DNA from: Actinomycetota bacterium
GTDB taxonomy: Bacteria; Actinomycetota; Acidimicrobiia; Spongiisociales; UBA11373
Direction: 5' to 3'
NCBI GenBank assembly: GCA_030688105.1
Contig: JAUYIV010000241.1
Span: 1 to 5,269 of the forward strand
Length of the DNA stretch: 5,269 nucleotides
A program made the position numbers and the translations under genes. Below, piece after piece: positions 4,814 through 5,269 of this stretch. Below the pieces are notes generated by a model. That model had not been told where the DNA came from. It searched no databases and was given only the letters and a program-made list of their open reading frames with translations. Position 1 is the first letter of the stretch; each line of letters begins with the position of its first letter.

Positions 4814-4834
4814 TACCCCACCCTGGGTGGGGTA
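4814..4834. promoter_or_regulatory. Candidate CsoR-type copper operator (perfect palindrome)
   Basis: Two perfect 10-base arms, TACCCCACCC (4814-4823) and GGGTGGGGTA (4825-4834), flank a single T at 4824. The layout TA-C-run / G-run-TA is typical of operators bound by CsoR, the copper(I)-sensing repressor that controls copper-exporting ATPases. It sits between the divergent cytochrome c and copB genes, 24 bases before the copB ATG and over its expected -35 region. A TAnnnT element on the minus strand (TAGGCT, 4815-4810) touches its left edge, so both genes could be controlled. No csoR gene is in the window. Confidence 0.72.
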
Positions 4835-4845
4835 CTTGTCGTCAC

Positions 4846-4851
4846 TAAGGT
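4846..4851 (+). promoter_or_regulatory. Possible -10 element for a leaderless copB mRNA
   Basis: TAAGGT matches TAnnnT and ends 7 bases before the copB ATG, the spacing that places the transcription start on or next to the start codon. The bases between (ggccccc) contain no ribosome-binding site. A 17-base spacer puts the -35 element at 4823-4828, inside the palindrome and not TTGACA-like. Confidence 0.5.
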
Positions 4852-4858
4852 GGCCCCC

Positions 4859-5269
4859 ATGCACTCTGCCCACGGAGCCGACATCCCTCCCGACCGTCAC
4901 GCGGGCCATACCCCCGAGATGTTCCGCGACCGGCTCGCGGTGTCGGTCGCACTGACCATCCCCATCCTCTACTTCAGCGAGCGCATCCAGGAGTGGTTCG
5001 GCTTCGATGCCGTGTCATTTCCGGGCGACGGGCTGGTCACACCCGTACTCGCCACGATCCTGTTCGTCTACGGGGGCAGGGTCTTCCTGATCGGCGCTCT
5101 GCGCGAGCTTCGCGATCGCGCCCCGGCGATGATGACCCTGATCGCACTTGCCATCACCGTGGCCTATGGATACAGCCTGGCGGTGTCGGTCGGTCTCGGA
5201 GGCGAGCCTTTCTACTGGGAGCTGGCCACCCTGATCGTGGTGATGCTCCTCGGGCACTGGATCGAGATG
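4859..5269 (+). CDS. copB: Copper-exporting P-type ATPase, CopB-type (P1B), partial
   Basis: First 137 residues of a heavy-metal P1B-type ATPase that would pump copper (or silver) out of the cytoplasm using ATP; the frame is open to the window edge. In place of an HMA domain, the N-terminus is short and His-rich (MHSAHGADIPPDRHAGHTPE), as in CopB rather than CopA. MFRDRLAVSVALTIPILYFS starts the first transmembrane helix; further helices lie at about 59-78, 91-113 and 119-135. The block RELRDRAPAMMTLIALAITV and the ending ELATLIVVMLLGHWIEM closely follow the CopB pattern. The CPx metal site, phosphorylation DKTGT motif and ATP domain lie beyond the window, so the metal cannot be confirmed. 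ATG at 4859 is preferred over Met21 because it includes the His-rich tail and fits a leaderless promoter. Confidence 0.9.
   Translation, partial: MHSAHGADIPPDRHAGHTPEMFRDRLAVSVALTIPILYFSERIQEWFGFDAVSFPGDGLVTPVLATILFVYGGRVFLIGALRELRDRAPAMMTLIALAITVAYGYSLAVSVGLGGEPFYWELATLIVVMLLGHWIEM

Noticed and set aside
4259..4909. Minus-strand open frame of 216 codons through the heptamers and cytochrome c region
   Set aside because: Out of frame with the cytochrome c gene carrying CAACH, and it spans the palindrome and repeat arrays; no family resemblance.

Overview
This is a compact, GC-rich bacterial window, most likely from a high-GC Gram-positive lineage (Actinomycetota). I cannot name the genus. The case rests on three things: the gene order DUF2342 metalloprotease - tilS - hpt, which matches the Rv3626c-Rv3625c-Rv3624c order in Mycobacterium tuberculosis; an overlapping pair of SigR-type ECF sigma factor and RsrA-type zinc anti-sigma factor; and frequent 4-base stop/start overlaps. 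An Acidimicrobiia-like origin is a guess from gene content. Except for the rightmost gene, everything reads leftward on the minus strand.

Layout, right to left. At 4859-5269 a copper-exporting P-type ATPase (CopB type) starts on the plus strand and runs off the window. It is divergent from a membrane-anchored cytochrome c (4324-4782, minus). The 76-bp gap between them carries a perfect 10+1+10 palindrome that looks like a CsoR-type copper operator. Left of the cytochrome gene, 4173-4323 is non-coding and almost filled by three families of 7-base tandem repeats, two of which pair with each other as a long hairpin. Next come a tRNA-Thr(CGT) gene (4098-4172), the ECF sigma factor (3478-4041), its anti-sigma factor (3239-3481), and a 64-residue protein with a probable zinc knuckle (3008-3202). 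These last three form a probable operon.

A second non-coding gap (2863-3007) holds another 7-base repeat array with an inverted partner, plus a GC-rich hairpin at the end of the small gene. It separates the sigma operon from a tightly coupled four-gene housekeeping run: a small membrane protein (2599-2862), a DUF2342 zinc metalloprotease (1565-2602), tRNA(Ile)-lysidine synthetase tilS (300-1586), and hypoxanthine phosphoribosyltransferase hpt (1-303, truncated by the window edge). Every junction in this run overlaps (4, 22 and 4 bases), so translational coupling is likely.

How the parts may work together: the sigma/anti-sigma pair is of the kind that senses thiol-oxidative stress, and the ATPase with its palindrome suggests copper-responsive export from the cell. 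No gap without a gene exceeds 300 bases. The most unusual material is the 7-base repeat arrays, which occupy both larger intergenic gaps, change family while keeping the 7-base register, and occur as inverted pairs.
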